Below are positions 32,438 through 41,488 of a stretch of 64,000 nucleotides of DNA, piece by piece; the stretch's first letter is position 1; the number at the start of each line of letters is the position of its first letter. Made by a program: the position numbers and the translations under genes. The notes beneath the pieces were generated by a model, which was given only the letters and a program-made list of their open reading frames with translations, did not search any database and was not told the DNA's origin. The stretch is from JANQEU01 sp965228045 (lineage in GTDB: Bacteria > Bacteroidota > Bacteroidia > Cytophagales > Cyclobacteriaceae). The stretch covers positions 3,534,001 through 3,598,000 of the forward strand of contig OZ245789.1 of NCBI GenBank assembly GCA_965228045.1, in the 5' to 3' direction.

Positions 32438-34597
32438 ATGCAACAGATCTCTTTTTGGAAACCATGGGTAGCGGCAGGCTTAATAATAGCAACGCACGCC
32501 ACAGTCACAGCACAGGAAGGTGAACTCACGCTTGATGACCTGTTCGCAACGCCAAAACTAACGGGAACAACCCCATCCCGGCCGGCGTGGGCTCCGAACA
32601 GCAAGAACTTCGCCTTTTCCTGGAGTGAACCGGGAAATTCCGGGCGTGGTCTTTGGATATCCACCAGCGATGGACAGGAAGTGCGCCTCAGTTCCGATAC
32701 TGCATCTGCGTCCGTGCGTGATATTGTCTGGGCCAACGCGAACACGATCCTCAGCCTTCGGGGTAACAGCCTTTGGCAGACATCGCTGAGCCAGGGAAAT
32801 GACCTCGAGTTCATGCCCGTAGAGTCGGATGCAAGTAACCTGTCCATATCGCCAAGCGGGAAGCAAGCGGCATATCTACGGAACGGTGATCTGTGGCTCG
32901 CTGACTTCCCCTCCAAACAGAATCGCAAGCTCACCGAGATCGGCATCGCCAGTCTATCGAGCTTGCAGAAGGGGCGCTACAGCCGACCGGAACGTGAAAT
33001 CGGTCCGGGTATCTGGAGTGGGCCAACGTATAAGTGGTCCCCGGATGGTAAGATAATCGCGTTTCACGTCGTTGACCGACGTGAGATGCGAAAGGTGCCG
33101 TTCCCGGATTACCTTGCTGCCGAAACCAATCCCAACGAGGTACGCAGAGGCTACCCGGGAGATCCAAACGAGATTCGCAGGGTTGGCCTCCTCGATGTAG
33201 AAAGCGGTAACATCACCTACCTCGATTTGCCAGACCCACATGCCAACCAGGTCATCGACTTCAACTGGTCACCTGACGGAGCTCTGCTGGTTGATACCGC
33301 ATCCGACACGGCGGTTGAACGTAAATTGTACGTCGTTGCACCCGGAGAAAGCCAACTGAGTGAGATCTGGCGAGGTGCTCGGGAGAGCCGCATGTACACA
33401 TCTTTTGGATCTACCTGGCATCCGGATGGAGAGAAGGTTGTTTTCTTAAGCGATATGGGTGATCGCTACGGCCTTTATACGATCGATGCCTCACCGTCCG
33501 GAGATCGTCCGCAGCTTCTGACAGATCCGTCCTACGATGTGCTATCCGCCCCAAGTATCGCTGATGATGCACTATTTTATGAAGGCAACGGCGTTAATCC
33601 GTACGAACAACACGTTTATCGATTGAATTTGTCCGGTGGCGATCCCGAGCAGGTAACGCGTCTTTCCGGCCGGAACGATGGCTATCCCTCACCGGATGGC
33701 CGACACCTGGTGTTCATGCACAGTAACGACACATCACCGCCCGAGCTTTACGTGATGAGTAGCAAGGGTGGTGACGCTACACGAGTGACCCACTCGCCTT
33801 TGCCCGCTTTCACGGAGCGAACCTGGGCGGCTGCGGAATACGTTAGTTTTCCCAGTCTTGTAGATGACTACACCCTGCATGCCCGGATTTTAAAACCTGC
33901 CAACATGCAACCCGGTAAGAAGTATCCAGTGCTGTTTGGGCCTGTGTATTCGAATACAGCAAGGAACCGATGGGCCGGCAACTACAGCCTCGTACAACAT
34001 CTTTTGGCCCGGAAGGGATATATTATTGTGCAGGTGGATTCACGTGGCAGCAACGGTTATGGCCGGGCATTCCGCGAGGAGTTCCTGTTGGGCTTTGCCG
34101 ACCAGGACATTGAGGATTATGCAAGTGCCGTAGCCCACATGGAGTCTCTGGATTATGTCGATCCCGATCGTATCGGCATCTGGGGCAGCAGTTACGGTGG
34201 CACCCTCTCCGTTTATTCGCTGTTGATGAAGCCGGGTTTATTCCAGGTGGGTGTAGCTGCAGCGGCGGCTGTTGACCCAATGTTCTTTGGCACGGACGAT
34301 GTTGCGATCGTTCGTCGCCCACAGACACACCCTGATATTTTTGAAAGAAAAGCCCTCAACCATGCAGCGAATCTGGAGGACAAACTCCTGTTCATCCACG
34401 GCATTCAGGACCATGTGGTACCATTCAAGACCACGGCCGTGTTGGCTGAAGAGCTGATTAAACAGGGCAAGGACTTCGACTTTGCGTTTGCACCAGGAGC
34501 TACACATGGATGGAGCCGTGAGCAGCATTACGATCGCTACCTGTTTGGCAAGATGATCGAATACTTTGACCGACACCTGGCCGTGCCGTCCGAGTAG
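32438..34597 (+). CDS. S9 prolyl oligopeptidase/DPP-IV-type peptidase, exported
   Basis: 719 aa with a signal peptide ending 'ATVTAQEG'. An N-terminal beta-propeller (about 40-460, with 'KWSPDGKIIAF', 'NWSPDGALL', 'SPDGRHLVFM') is followed by an alpha/beta hydrolase with the triad Ser in 'GIWGSSYGGTLS' (about residue 585), Asp in 'GIQDHVVPF' and His in 'GATHGWS'. It cleaves peptides, often after proline. By eye the gene is clearly GC-richer than its neighbours, suggesting acquisition from another lineage. Confidence 0.92.
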   Translation: MQQISFWKPWVAAGLIIATHATVTAQEGELTLDDLFATPKLTGTTPSRPAWAPNSKNFAFSWSEPGNSGRGLWISTSDGQEVRLSSDTASASVRDIVWANANTILSLRGNSLWQTSLSQGNDLEFMPVESDASNLSISPSGKQAAYLRNGDLWLADFPSKQNRKLTEIGIASLSSLQKGRYSRPEREIGPGIWSGPTYKWSPDGKIIAFHVVDRREMRKVPFPDYLAAETNPNEVRRGYPGDPNEIRRVGLLDVESGNITYLDLPDPHANQVIDFNWSPDGALLVDTASDTAVERKLYVVAPGESQLSEIWRGARESRMYTSFGSTWHPDGEKVVFLSDMGDRYGLYTIDASPSGDRPQLLTDPSYDVLSAPSIADDALFYEGNGVNPYEQHVYRLNLSGGDPEQVTRLSGRNDGYPSPDGRHLVFMHSNDTSPPELYVMSSKGGDATRVTHSPLPAFTERTWAAAEYVSFPSLVDDYTLHARILKPANMQPGKKYPVLFGPVYSNTARNRWAGNYSLVQHLLARKGYIIVQVDSRGSNGYGRAFREEFLLGFADQDIEDYASAVAHMESLDYVDPDRIGIWGSSYGGTLSVYSLLMKPGLFQVGVAAAAAVDPMFFGTDDVAIVRRPQTHPDIFERKALNHAANLEDKLLFIHGIQDHVVPFKTTAVLAEELIKQGKDFDFAFAPGATHGWSREQHYDRYLFGKMIEYFDRHLAVPSE

Positions 34598-35214
34598 ATG
34601 CCTGCCAGATCGCTGACGCTGAAGCTTTAGCGAAAGAGTCCGGCAGGCTGGTTTGCTGGTGTCTCTTTGTACGGCGTTGAGGAGCGCCTGGTGGATTTTC
34701 ATAACGTCGTATGTGTCCGCCAGCGATTACATGGACTGGCGGTAACAAGTATGTTAGATTTCTTATCTATAAACCCCTGGAGTCAGCATGTTGACGGCAT
34801 CAAACTCTCCAGATTTGAATTTGATCTGACTGGATACGATAGATAATCTTATAGTCCTTCGCAATCTTGGCGTACACGTTTTTGGGGGTGGTTGCTGTCC
34901 CGATATGAGCTAACTATTAAAAACGCAATACTGACCAGAAGTAAAATGAAATCTAACGCCAGATATGGCGTTGTGCCATAGCTTTTAAGGGACTCAAAAC
35001 CAGCAATATTTACAGCAAAACATTCCTGTTTGGATATTCCATAAAACGATGAAGAATTCAAGTATTTGCTTCATAGTTTATATCCCGGCTGCATAGTTTT
35101 TATGACTTCCTTAAAATTTATGGATTTGGCTTCATAGGTCATAAGCCTCTCTTTCTCACCTCCCAGACCTTTGTAAAAATCAATTAATCACATAGTACAT
35201 AAAAAATTAAGATC
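34598..35214. other. 617-bp stretch without a confident gene
   Basis: The first 145 bp share the GC-rich composition of the S9 gene and contain imperfect hairpins (GCCTGCC/GGCAGGC at about 34599-34645; CCGCCAG/CTGGCGG at about 34717-34742). The rest is AT-rich. A 70-codon minus frame at 34849-35061 with one hydrophobic segment (LALDFILLLVSIAFLIV) is possible but unsupported. Confidence 0.4.
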
Positions 35215-35868
35215 ATGAAAAGTTTATTAACAATGCTGCTGTTTTCTTGCGCACTTAGTGCTTTTGCTCAAAAGGACTCAATGGCAGATAATGAAACCAC
35301 AGTAGCCCATAAGTGGAGGGTAAGTACACCTTATTTTATTATTACAGATCCTATCGGTGGGGGTTGGTTAGACGATAGAACAAGTACACAAATGATTGAA
35401 CTTCATGTAAAACGCAACCTGGATAATAAAAATATCGTGGGTGTGAAGTTTGCCACCTGGCGATTATTTCAACCCATGGGAATCCTATGGTGGGATGGTC
35501 TTTTGGACAAATTAGAGACAGAAAGCGAGTTCTATCCAGGGTATGTACGAGAAACAGGAATAGGAATGACGTACCAACGAATGTTGTGGAAAGGGTTATT
35601 TGCAACCGTTGAAGTGTTGCCGCAATTCCAAACCTATCTGGATCTAGACGGCAATAAACTTGGAAATGGATTTAAAGTGTACAATTCGTATCATTTGGGC
35701 TACCATTTCGCATTTGGTAAGAAAAAACGAATTTTTATTGAACCACAGGTCCATTCCCAGCACTGGATGTTTGGCAACAATGCTCCTGAGGGGTTTAAAG
35801 GGCTGGACGATAAATGGAGGAAGTACTTTCTTTTGGAGCCAAATATATACGTAGGGGTGAATTTTTAA
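35215..35868 (+). CDS. Exported beta-rich protein, likely outer-membrane barrel
   Basis: 217 aa with a signal peptide ending 'LSAFAQKD'. The mature part alternates amphipathic strands with aromatic residues ('WRLFQPMGILWWDGLL', 'IFIEPQVHSQHWMFG') and ends 'LEPNIYVGVNF', a terminal aromatic as in outer-membrane barrels. No specific family recognised. Confidence 0.72.
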   Translation: MKSLLTMLLFSCALSAFAQKDSMADNETTVAHKWRVSTPYFIITDPIGGGWLDDRTSTQMIELHVKRNLDNKNIVGVKFATWRLFQPMGILWWDGLLDKLETESEFYPGYVRETGIGMTYQRMLWKGLFATVEVLPQFQTYLDLDGNKLGNGFKVYNSYHLGYHFAFGKKKRIFIEPQVHSQHWMFGNNAPEGFKGLDDKWRKYFLLEPNIYVGVNF

Positions 35869-36023
35869 TTCTATAGTCGGACAAGTCAGGATGTATAATT
35901 CCTGGCTTGACAGACTGTATTGTACAACCTAGAATTGAATATGCACTTACGAATAGGGTATAGATTTTAACGTGAATAAAAACGATGATAACGAGTCAAA
36001 ACAAATTCAAAAACTTAGAAACA

Positions 36024-36446
36024 ATGAGCAAAGCAAGAATCTCTAAAAAGTTATATATAATAGGATTGTTAGTGTTATTCATAACATCCTCCTGTTCTAT
36101 AAGCTTACCAAGAATTACAACAACTACGCCAAGTGAAACAGTTACAAATGATATTTCGCAAGTAGCATCATTAAAAAGGGAAGAGTATACTATTTTGGGA
36201 ACTACGACGGGTAAAGCCTCAACAACGAGATTTTATGTACTGTTTATACCTATAGGAAAACATAAAACGAATAGCGAATTATTCGATAATGCTTATTATG
36301 AAGCAGTTGAAAATTTACCAAATGCAGATGCCATGATATTTCCACGTCAAAGGACAAATAAACTTACAATACCATTGCTACTCCTTAACTATAATAAAAG
36401 AACAACTACAGTAACAGGAGTAGGAATATCAGTAGACGCACGCTAA
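36024..36446 (+). CDS. Small lipoprotein, 140 aa
   Basis: Start taken at ATG 36024 (MSKARISKKLYIIG), which places the signal peptide correctly; an in-frame ATG at 35985 also exists. Lipobox 'LFITSSC'. The mature part is Thr-rich then mixed ('ILGTTTGKASTTRFYVLFIP'), weakly like DUF6567-type lipoproteins. Function unknown. Confidence 0.65.
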   Translation: MSKARISKKLYIIGLLVLFITSSCSISLPRITTTTPSETVTNDISQVASLKREEYTILGTTTGKASTTRFYVLFIPIGKHKTNSELFDNAYYEAVENLPNADAMIFPRQRTNKLTIPLLLLNYNKRTTTVTGVGISVDAR

Positions 36447-36518
36447 GAGTAAAGAATCGATAACAGACCGCTTCCGGGTTTAGATAGATGTCATTCTATA
36501 CTTAACAATTAAACCAGG

Positions 36519-37559
36519 ATGCAAAAATCCGACAAGATGAAAAAGCGTGTTACATCAATCATTTCATCCATGGCATTTGCCTTCGTTACGGTTATTATTT
36601 CGAGCTGTTCCTTTGGTCTACAGCCACTGCCAGACTCTGTCCAGGAACAACTGGATGATGCGGTAGATCAGGGCATGGATGGTATTATCGTCTGTGTCAA
36701 TCGGTCGGAGGACATTCAGCTGTACGCTGCGGGGTGGAAAAATCGTGAAAATCAGATCTCAGCCGATCCGCATGCATTGTTCAAGATTGCAAGCATCAGC
36801 AAGCTATACATCGCGGCTGCAACTGCCCGATTGGTTGCAAATGAGAAATTGTCATTGGACAAAACGCTATCGGAGTATATTCCAGAGGTAACAGGTCGTA
36901 TTGAATTTGCGGATCAGATCACCTTGAAGATGATGCTCCAACACCGAAGCGGGATACTGGATTACAGTGCTGAACCGGAAATTACAGGTGAAACATTTGA
37001 TGATTACCTCTCATTCGCTGCCCGGATTTACGATAAGCCAGCAGTATTTTATCCCAACAAGAAATATGGATATTCTAATACCAATTATTTGCTTATAGGG
37101 GAAATCATAGATCGTTCATTAGGCTACTCTCATCATACCTATATTCAAGATGAGCTGTTGACACCACTTGGTTTAATCAATACCTACAATGTCCCGGGAG
37201 ACGTAGATATGGAAGAGCTGATGAGTGGTTACCTGAAAGGTTGGGAACCTGATGTAAAGGATTGGGAGTTTCCACTTCCCGGTGGATCGATGATCTCTAC
37301 TGCAGAAGATGTGAGTGTTTTTCTAAGAGCACTTATCGATGGGACCCTATTTTCACCTGAGGAGCAGAGCATTTACACATCGGTATATCCATATGAACAT
37401 ACCGGCTGGTTGCCAGGCTATACCAGCATCGCTCGCTACCATCCTGACTTAGATGCGGTAGTGGTCCAGTTTGTCAGTACCAGCGGTAAGGAAATCTACT
37501 GGCTCGAACTCAAAAGTCTCTATAAGCGAATTGTCCGAATCCTCGAAATAAAATGCTAA
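36519..37559 (+). CDS. Serine beta-lactamase-fold hydrolase, copy 1
   Basis: 346 aa with an N-terminal membrane or lipoprotein signal ('VIISSCSFG'). Class C/esterase motifs: SxxK in 'FKIASISKLYIA', YxN in 'YGYSNTNYLL' and HxG in 'EHTGWLPGY'. It could be an esterase or D-Ala-D-Ala peptidase-like enzyme. It overlaps the next frame start and is a paralogue of 38168-39196. Confidence 0.88.
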   Translation: MQKSDKMKKRVTSIISSMAFAFVTVIISSCSFGLQPLPDSVQEQLDDAVDQGMDGIIVCVNRSEDIQLYAAGWKNRENQISADPHALFKIASISKLYIAAATARLVANEKLSLDKTLSEYIPEVTGRIEFADQITLKMMLQHRSGILDYSAEPEITGETFDDYLSFAARIYDKPAVFYPNKKYGYSNTNYLLIGEIIDRSLGYSHHTYIQDELLTPLGLINTYNVPGDVDMEELMSGYLKGWEPDVKDWEFPLPGGSMISTAEDVSVFLRALIDGTLFSPEEQSIYTSVYPYEHTGWLPGYTSIARYHPDLDAVVVQFVSTSGKEIYWLELKSLYKRIVRILEIKC

Positions 37560-37576
37560 TCCATAAAAATCAGATC

Positions 37577-38128
37577 ATGATACGACCCGTGCTAATCATC
37601 CTAATCCTATTGTTGCCGTTGGCGCATCAGGCACAAACAAGTAATACGGAAAACACGGGTAAATTGGGTTTTAGTTTAAATACAGGTTATAATGGAGAGC
37701 TATTCGCCTTTCAGGTTACTCCGAGTCTGGCATATTTGAAGAGAAATAGTCAGTTCGAATTAGGCCTGGGTTTCAATCCATTTGGTCGTACTGACCAGAC
37801 ACTTTTTAGTGGGGACATAAACCACAAGTATTTCCCTAACGGCACAGGACGGAAATTTAACCTCTATTTCGTCTCACAACTAATCATTATTCACAATGAA
37901 CGAAACACCTACTATCCTGCAACCTACAACTATCTTTTTCTGAATGCCGGCTACGGTTTTCAAATTAAGCTCTTTGAAGGTGCATATCTAGGCACCAATG
38001 TTAAAATTGGTACTTTCACATATAATAAATCCTCTACCAATCCCTATGAAGGGTTTTATTCAACAGGTTTTCTTGATGAGACCGGATTCAATTTTGACTT
38101 TCAATTACACCTTAACTATTTCTTTTAA
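37577..38128 (+). CDS. Exported barrel-like protein between the two hydrolases
   Basis: 183 aa from ATG 37577 (MIRPVLIILILLLP), signal peptide ending 'LAHQAQTS'. Beta-strand pattern with a terminal 'FQLHLNYFF', typical of small outer-membrane barrels. It lies 17 bp after the first hydrolase, so co-transcribed. Confidence 0.7.
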   Translation: MIRPVLIILILLLPLAHQAQTSNTENTGKLGFSLNTGYNGELFAFQVTPSLAYLKRNSQFELGLGFNPFGRTDQTLFSGDINHKYFPNGTGRKFNLYFVSQLIIIHNERNTYYPATYNYLFLNAGYGFQIKLFEGAYLGTNVKIGTFTYNKSSTNPYEGFYSTGFLDETGFNFDFQLHLNYFF

Positions 38129-38167
38129 ACCACCCTGTTTTCCTCAGATAACAAGTCCTAAACCTAC

Positions 38168-39196
38168 ATGACCATGACCTCTCGAAAAACCATAGTAATT
38201 AGAATCATACTCTTTGTTGGAACCGTCATTTCCTTATTTTTTGTCCCATGGCTGCTGGTAAAAGCTTGGATAATGCCGCTACCTGATACCATCCAGGAAC
38301 AAGCCAATGAGGCCATTGGTCATGGATTTGACGGAATGATCGTTTATGTAGATCAAGCTGGTCAATCGCCCCAATATGTTGCTTCAGGTTGGCATGATCG
38401 GGACGCGAAAATACCGGCCAAACCTGACGCACTATTTAAGATAGCCAGCATTGGCAAGCTATATGATGCTGTAGCTGTTACCAAATTGGTAAGCTCCGGG
38501 CTATTGTCTTTGGATAAAACCCTCGCTGATTACATGCCTGAACTGACAGGTACGATCGACAATGCCGGGCAGATCACGTTGCGAAACATGATCCAGCACC
38601 GAAGCGGGATTCCCAATTACACAGACGCGCCAAATTACTGGGCTGCACCTGCCATAACCTATGAGGAAATGCTCGCCTCGATTCAAGACCTACCGGCCAA
38701 CTTTGAACCGGGTGAAGATTACGAGTACTGTAACACCAATTACCTGCTACTAGGTAAGATCATGGATAAGGTACTGGGGTATGAGAACGCCCGATTCAAA
38801 CAGGAAGAAATCCTGACTCCACTCAAGCTGACCAATACTTTTGGTTCATTGAACGATGTGAATATGGATGATGTCATGAGTGGTTATCACGTTGGACATC
38901 CACACGATTTAAAGGCGGACGATCTTGGAATGATAGCAACTGCCGAGGACGTAGGCATCTTCCTCAGAGCGCTGAACGATGGTTCGTTGTTTGATGAAGG
39001 AGAGCAGGAGATATATTCTTCCATCTATGAATACAAACATGGGGGTTGGGTCCCCGGCTATCAAAGCTTTGCGGAATACTACGAAGACATTGATGCAGTA
39101 GTGGTTGCATTCTACAATACAACAGACCCTAAACTGTACAATTGGAACTTATCAGAAATCATCAATAGTAGAATTGTTAAAATATTGAGAAAGTAA
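38168..39196 (+). CDS. Serine beta-lactamase-fold hydrolase, copy 2
   Basis: 342 aa with an N-terminal membrane helix ('IILFVGTVISLFFVPWLL'). Motifs: SxxK in 'FKIASIGKLYDA', YxN in 'YEYCNTNYLLLG' (YCN) and 'KHGGWVPGY'. Strong similarity to copy 1 over the whole length ('LSLDKTL', 'QHRSGI', 'AEDV.IFLRAL') indicates tandem duplication around the barrel gene. Confidence 0.88.
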   Translation: MTMTSRKTIVIRIILFVGTVISLFFVPWLLVKAWIMPLPDTIQEQANEAIGHGFDGMIVYVDQAGQSPQYVASGWHDRDAKIPAKPDALFKIASIGKLYDAVAVTKLVSSGLLSLDKTLADYMPELTGTIDNAGQITLRNMIQHRSGIPNYTDAPNYWAAPAITYEEMLASIQDLPANFEPGEDYEYCNTNYLLLGKIMDKVLGYENARFKQEEILTPLKLTNTFGSLNDVNMDDVMSGYHVGHPHDLKADDLGMIATAEDVGIFLRALNDGSLFDEGEQEIYSSIYEYKHGGWVPGYQSFAEYYEDIDAVVVAFYNTTDPKLYNWNLSEIINSRIVKILRK

Positions 39197-39278
39197 AAGA
39201 GCTCATAACACACAACACTATCATCCGGAGGCTTTGCCACTAACCATCATCTTTCTGAAAGCACCAGAACTTGATCAA

Positions 39279-39527
39279 ATGAAGAAAAGAGTACCTAAGG
39301 CGATAAAATTAGTAGTTGCTTTTTTGCTACTTGTTGTATTAATAACAGTTTTTGCCATTTTATCACCCATGCCGGATATTCCTAAGCCTGAAAAGCATGA
39401 TCGAATTCTTATCAAATCAATTAATGTAGTTGACGTTACAACCGGAGAAATTATTCCAAATCAAAACGTATTTAAAGAACAGAACAGAATTACGTCAATA
39501 AAAAGTGCTGATACTAGTAAAGCCTAA
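39279..39527 (+). pseudogene. N-terminal fragment of an amidohydrolase
   Basis: 82 codons from ATG 39279: a signal/membrane segment, then 'ILIKSINVVDVTTGEIIPNQ' and 'QNRITSIKS', the N-terminal beta-sandwich strand of amidohydrolases (normally over 400 aa). It stops before any HxH metal site, so it is a truncated relic. Confidence 0.65.
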
Positions 39528-39553
39528 ATGTATCCAAGTGAATACACCTGCGT

Positions 39554-39686
39554 ATGTATTTTGTTGAAAGACGGAGGTATTTGATTGGTGGTTAAAGAAA
39601 CTCAAAGATCAACGGATAAAAGCTAAAATCCTCTTCAGAATTCAACGAGTTCAAGAAAAAGGAAATTTTGGGGATTGCGAACCGGT
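39554..39686 (+). pseudogene. RelE/HigB-like (PF05973-type) toxin remnant
   Basis: From 39571, reading in phase gives TEVFDWWLKKLKDQRIKAKI, then a stretch ending GNFGDCEPV: the N-terminal half of addiction-module killer proteins. The start MYF... at 39554 is in a different frame (a -1 shift near GAAAGACGG), and after 'CEPV' the sequence turns into an attC-like half site. Broken at both ends. Confidence 0.65.
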
Positions 39687-39693
39687 AGAGATT

Positions 39694-39740
39694 CTAGCAA
39701 CTCGGACGCATTCTCATTTTTGGATAGCCGTTATGTGGTC
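39694..39740 (+). repeat. attC-like right half-site (remnant)
   Basis: CTAGCAACTCGGACGCATTC and following CTCATTTTT align with the right half of site 5 (TTAGCAACTGGGACGCATAC), ending in R' GTTATGTGG at 39730. The left half is missing. It shows the array once reached at least here, 19 kb from the integrase. Confidence 0.6.
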
Positions 39741-40121
39741 CGACTGTATCGATTGAAGCTTTGTCCGTAATTCAAAATAGAACTCAAATGCCAATTCTCT
39801 GACAGAATATAAATCTCCCAGGTCAACCTTTTCAGAGTAGATACACAGCTTTTCAAAATACCAGTTCCATAGTTCATCTGTTCTCACGCCGAAACCCATA
39901 AGTGAAAGAATAAGTACTCCGAGATCCGGTGTATACAAGGAAGTATCGAAACCTACATTTCCTAATTCTACCGTAAACTTTGTTCCCTGAAGTTCCTTTT
40001 TGATCAGGAACAAGATCATATCATGACTATCTGACAGTTTAAATAACGGTAAGTTTTCAACCTGATTTTCATTTTCATATACAATATAAATATGGTAGTA
40101 AATATATCTAAATATTTTCAT
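39714..40121 (-). CDS. Hypothetical protein, 135 aa
   Basis: No family recognised. Tyr/Ile-rich N-terminus (MKIFRYIYYHIYIVYENE), then mixed alpha/beta sequence ('DLGVLILSLMGFGVRTDELW'). It is antisense to the cassette direction and its last codons lie in the attC remnant. Could be cassette cargo in reverse orientation. Confidence 0.5.
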   Translation of the reverse strand: MKIFRYIYYHIYIVYENENQVENLPLFKLSDSHDMILFLIKKELQGTKFTVELGNVGFDTSLYTPDLGVLILSLMGFGVRTDELWNWYFEKLCIYSEKVDLGDLYSVRELAFEFYFELRTKLQSIQSDHITAIQK

Positions 40122-40137
40122 TAAATATCATTGGCAC

Positions 40138-40338
40138 GTGAAACATGAAATCACTGACAAGCAACGCGACATATTGGAGCTCCTGGCAGAAGGTCTGAGC
40201 AGTGATGAAATTGCCAAAAAACTGGGGAACAGTAAGAAAACCATTGACTCCGTTCGGATAGATATGCTCAGAAGATTCCAGGTTAAAAATGTAGCCCACC
40301 TTGTTGCTTATGGATTCCGTAAAGGCTGGTTGAAATAA
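40138..40338 (+). CDS. LuxR/GerE-type HTH mini-protein
   Basis: 66 aa from GTG 40138. 'ITDKQRDILELLAEGLSSDE', 'IAKKLGNSKKTIDSVRIDML' and 'VKNVAHLVAYGFRKGWL' are a complete GerE helix-turn-helix with no receiver domain. It may be an independent regulator or a fragment. It is followed 3 bp later by a cassette-end-like sequence. Confidence 0.75.
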   Translation: MKHEITDKQRDILELLAEGLSSDEIAKKLGNSKKTIDSVRIDMLRRFQVKNVAHLVAYGFRKGWLK

Positions 40339-40341
40339 CGG

Positions 40342-40486
40342 CACATAACAAATCGCCCAAGAGGGTCTCAATACCTGGTTAGCGCCGGGACGCCTAGTCA
40401 GGGTTCTTTGCCTGCATTTCCTATCTTTAAGTTAATCATTTACACTTCCTGGTATAATTATAGCACAGAAAGCGAAAGGTTATGTG
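40342..40486 (+). repeat. Candidate attC-like site after the HTH gene
   Basis: CACATAAC (40342-40349) complements both the R' GTTATGTG at 39730 and GTTATGTG at 40479-40486. Inner arms are weak (TCGC/GCGA only). It fits the end of a cassette beginning at 39731 but is less convincing than sites 1-6. Confidence 0.4.
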
Positions 40487-40535
40487 TCAATCCACACAAG
40501 TAAAGACCCCGCATGAGTGTAACAGAAATTTTAGA

Positions 40536-40928
40536 ATGAACCCGATAAGTATCCCGATCCATTTAGTAACTCCAACTGCTATTGCATTGATTGGAATCAT
40601 TCTACTACTAATCTATAGACGAAGAATCAACAAGAGTTTACTTATCGGAATTCTAACATTCCTAGGTTTTTATGTAATTACTGTGGGGATGGCTGTTTAT
40701 GATGACATTTTCAGTCAATGGCATTTGAACCAATTTGACTTGAACCAGGATGGCGTTTTCTCGGGTGACGAACTAACACCTGAACAGGACGCAGCAATGT
40801 CTGAACTAATCAACGATGTTGGACGGAATTTCTCATTCATAACTGGAGGAATTGCAGGTTTTATCCTTGGACTTGCTGTCTATATCTTTAGTCGAATTTT
40901 CGAACGTATTAAAATAAAAAGACAATGA
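40536..40928 (+). CDS. Membrane protein with one EF-hand-like loop
   Basis: 130 aa from ATG 40536 (MNPISIPIHLV). Helices at about 8-26, 34-53 and 97-117. Between the last two lies 'DLNQDGVFSGDEL', a canonical calcium-binding EF-hand loop, on the side opposite the short basic loop. No family recognised. Confidence 0.68.
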   Translation: MNPISIPIHLVTPTAIALIGIILLLIYRRRINKSLLIGILTFLGFYVITVGMAVYDDIFSQWHLNQFDLNQDGVFSGDELTPEQDAAMSELINDVGRNFSFITGGIAGFILGLAVYIFSRIFERIKIKRQ

Positions 40929-40949
40929 CAACCATCAAGCCAATTAGAA

Positions 40950-41342
40950 ATGAATCCGGATATTCAAACGTATAATGACAAGCAGACATTTGCAGATAAG
41001 GAAATTTGCGACCTGCTCCTCAGAGTCATTAATGATGAACTTAAACAGGCTGAAAACAAAATTTGGCACTCCCATCCAGTTTGGTTCCTGGATGGCAATC
41101 CGATTGTCGGATATAGCAAACAGAAAAAAGGGATACGCCTAATGTTTTGGAGTGGAGCGGACTTTGAAGAAGAAGGCTTAAACATATTAGGTGAGAAATT
41201 TAAAGACGCTTCCATTTTTTACAACAACGTTTCAGAAATCAATACAATGGACCTGAAACGTTGGCTTGAAAAAGCGACGGAAATACAATGGGATTACAAA
41301 AACATCGTAAAGCGAAAAGGTAAGTTGAAGCGAATAAAATGA
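40950..41342 (+). CDS. DUF1801-family protein
   Basis: 130 aa. 'KIWHSHPVWFLDGNPIVGYS', 'IRLMFWSGADFEEEG' and 'WDYKNIVKRKG' match DUF1801/YdhG-like proteins, small cytosolic proteins of unknown function common in Bacteroidota and often on mobile DNA. Confidence 0.8.
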   Translation: MNPDIQTYNDKQTFADKEICDLLLRVINDELKQAENKIWHSHPVWFLDGNPIVGYSKQKKGIRLMFWSGADFEEEGLNILGEKFKDASIFYNNVSEINTMDLKRWLEKATEIQWDYKNIVKRKGKLKRIK

Positions 41343-41488
41343 TCAAAGTACAAATCTCATTTAACCGAAAGTATTCTTATGGCTATGACCTTCCACATGC
41401 ATTTTAAAGGAGAAGTTGGTGACGAAATGGATGCTCGTTTCACCAAGCTACCACTATTCAATTCAGACAATTAAAGCGAAAATAACCT

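Noticed and set aside
34849..35061. 70-codon minus frame with one hydrophobic stretch
   Set aside because: No family, no operon context, no clear start signal; recorded only as a possibility in the intergenic entry.
41379..41475. Short plus frame (about 31 codons, starting MAMTFHMHFKGE) between DUF1801 and YdeI genes
   Set aside because: Too short and without context; may be a gene relic but cannot be supported.
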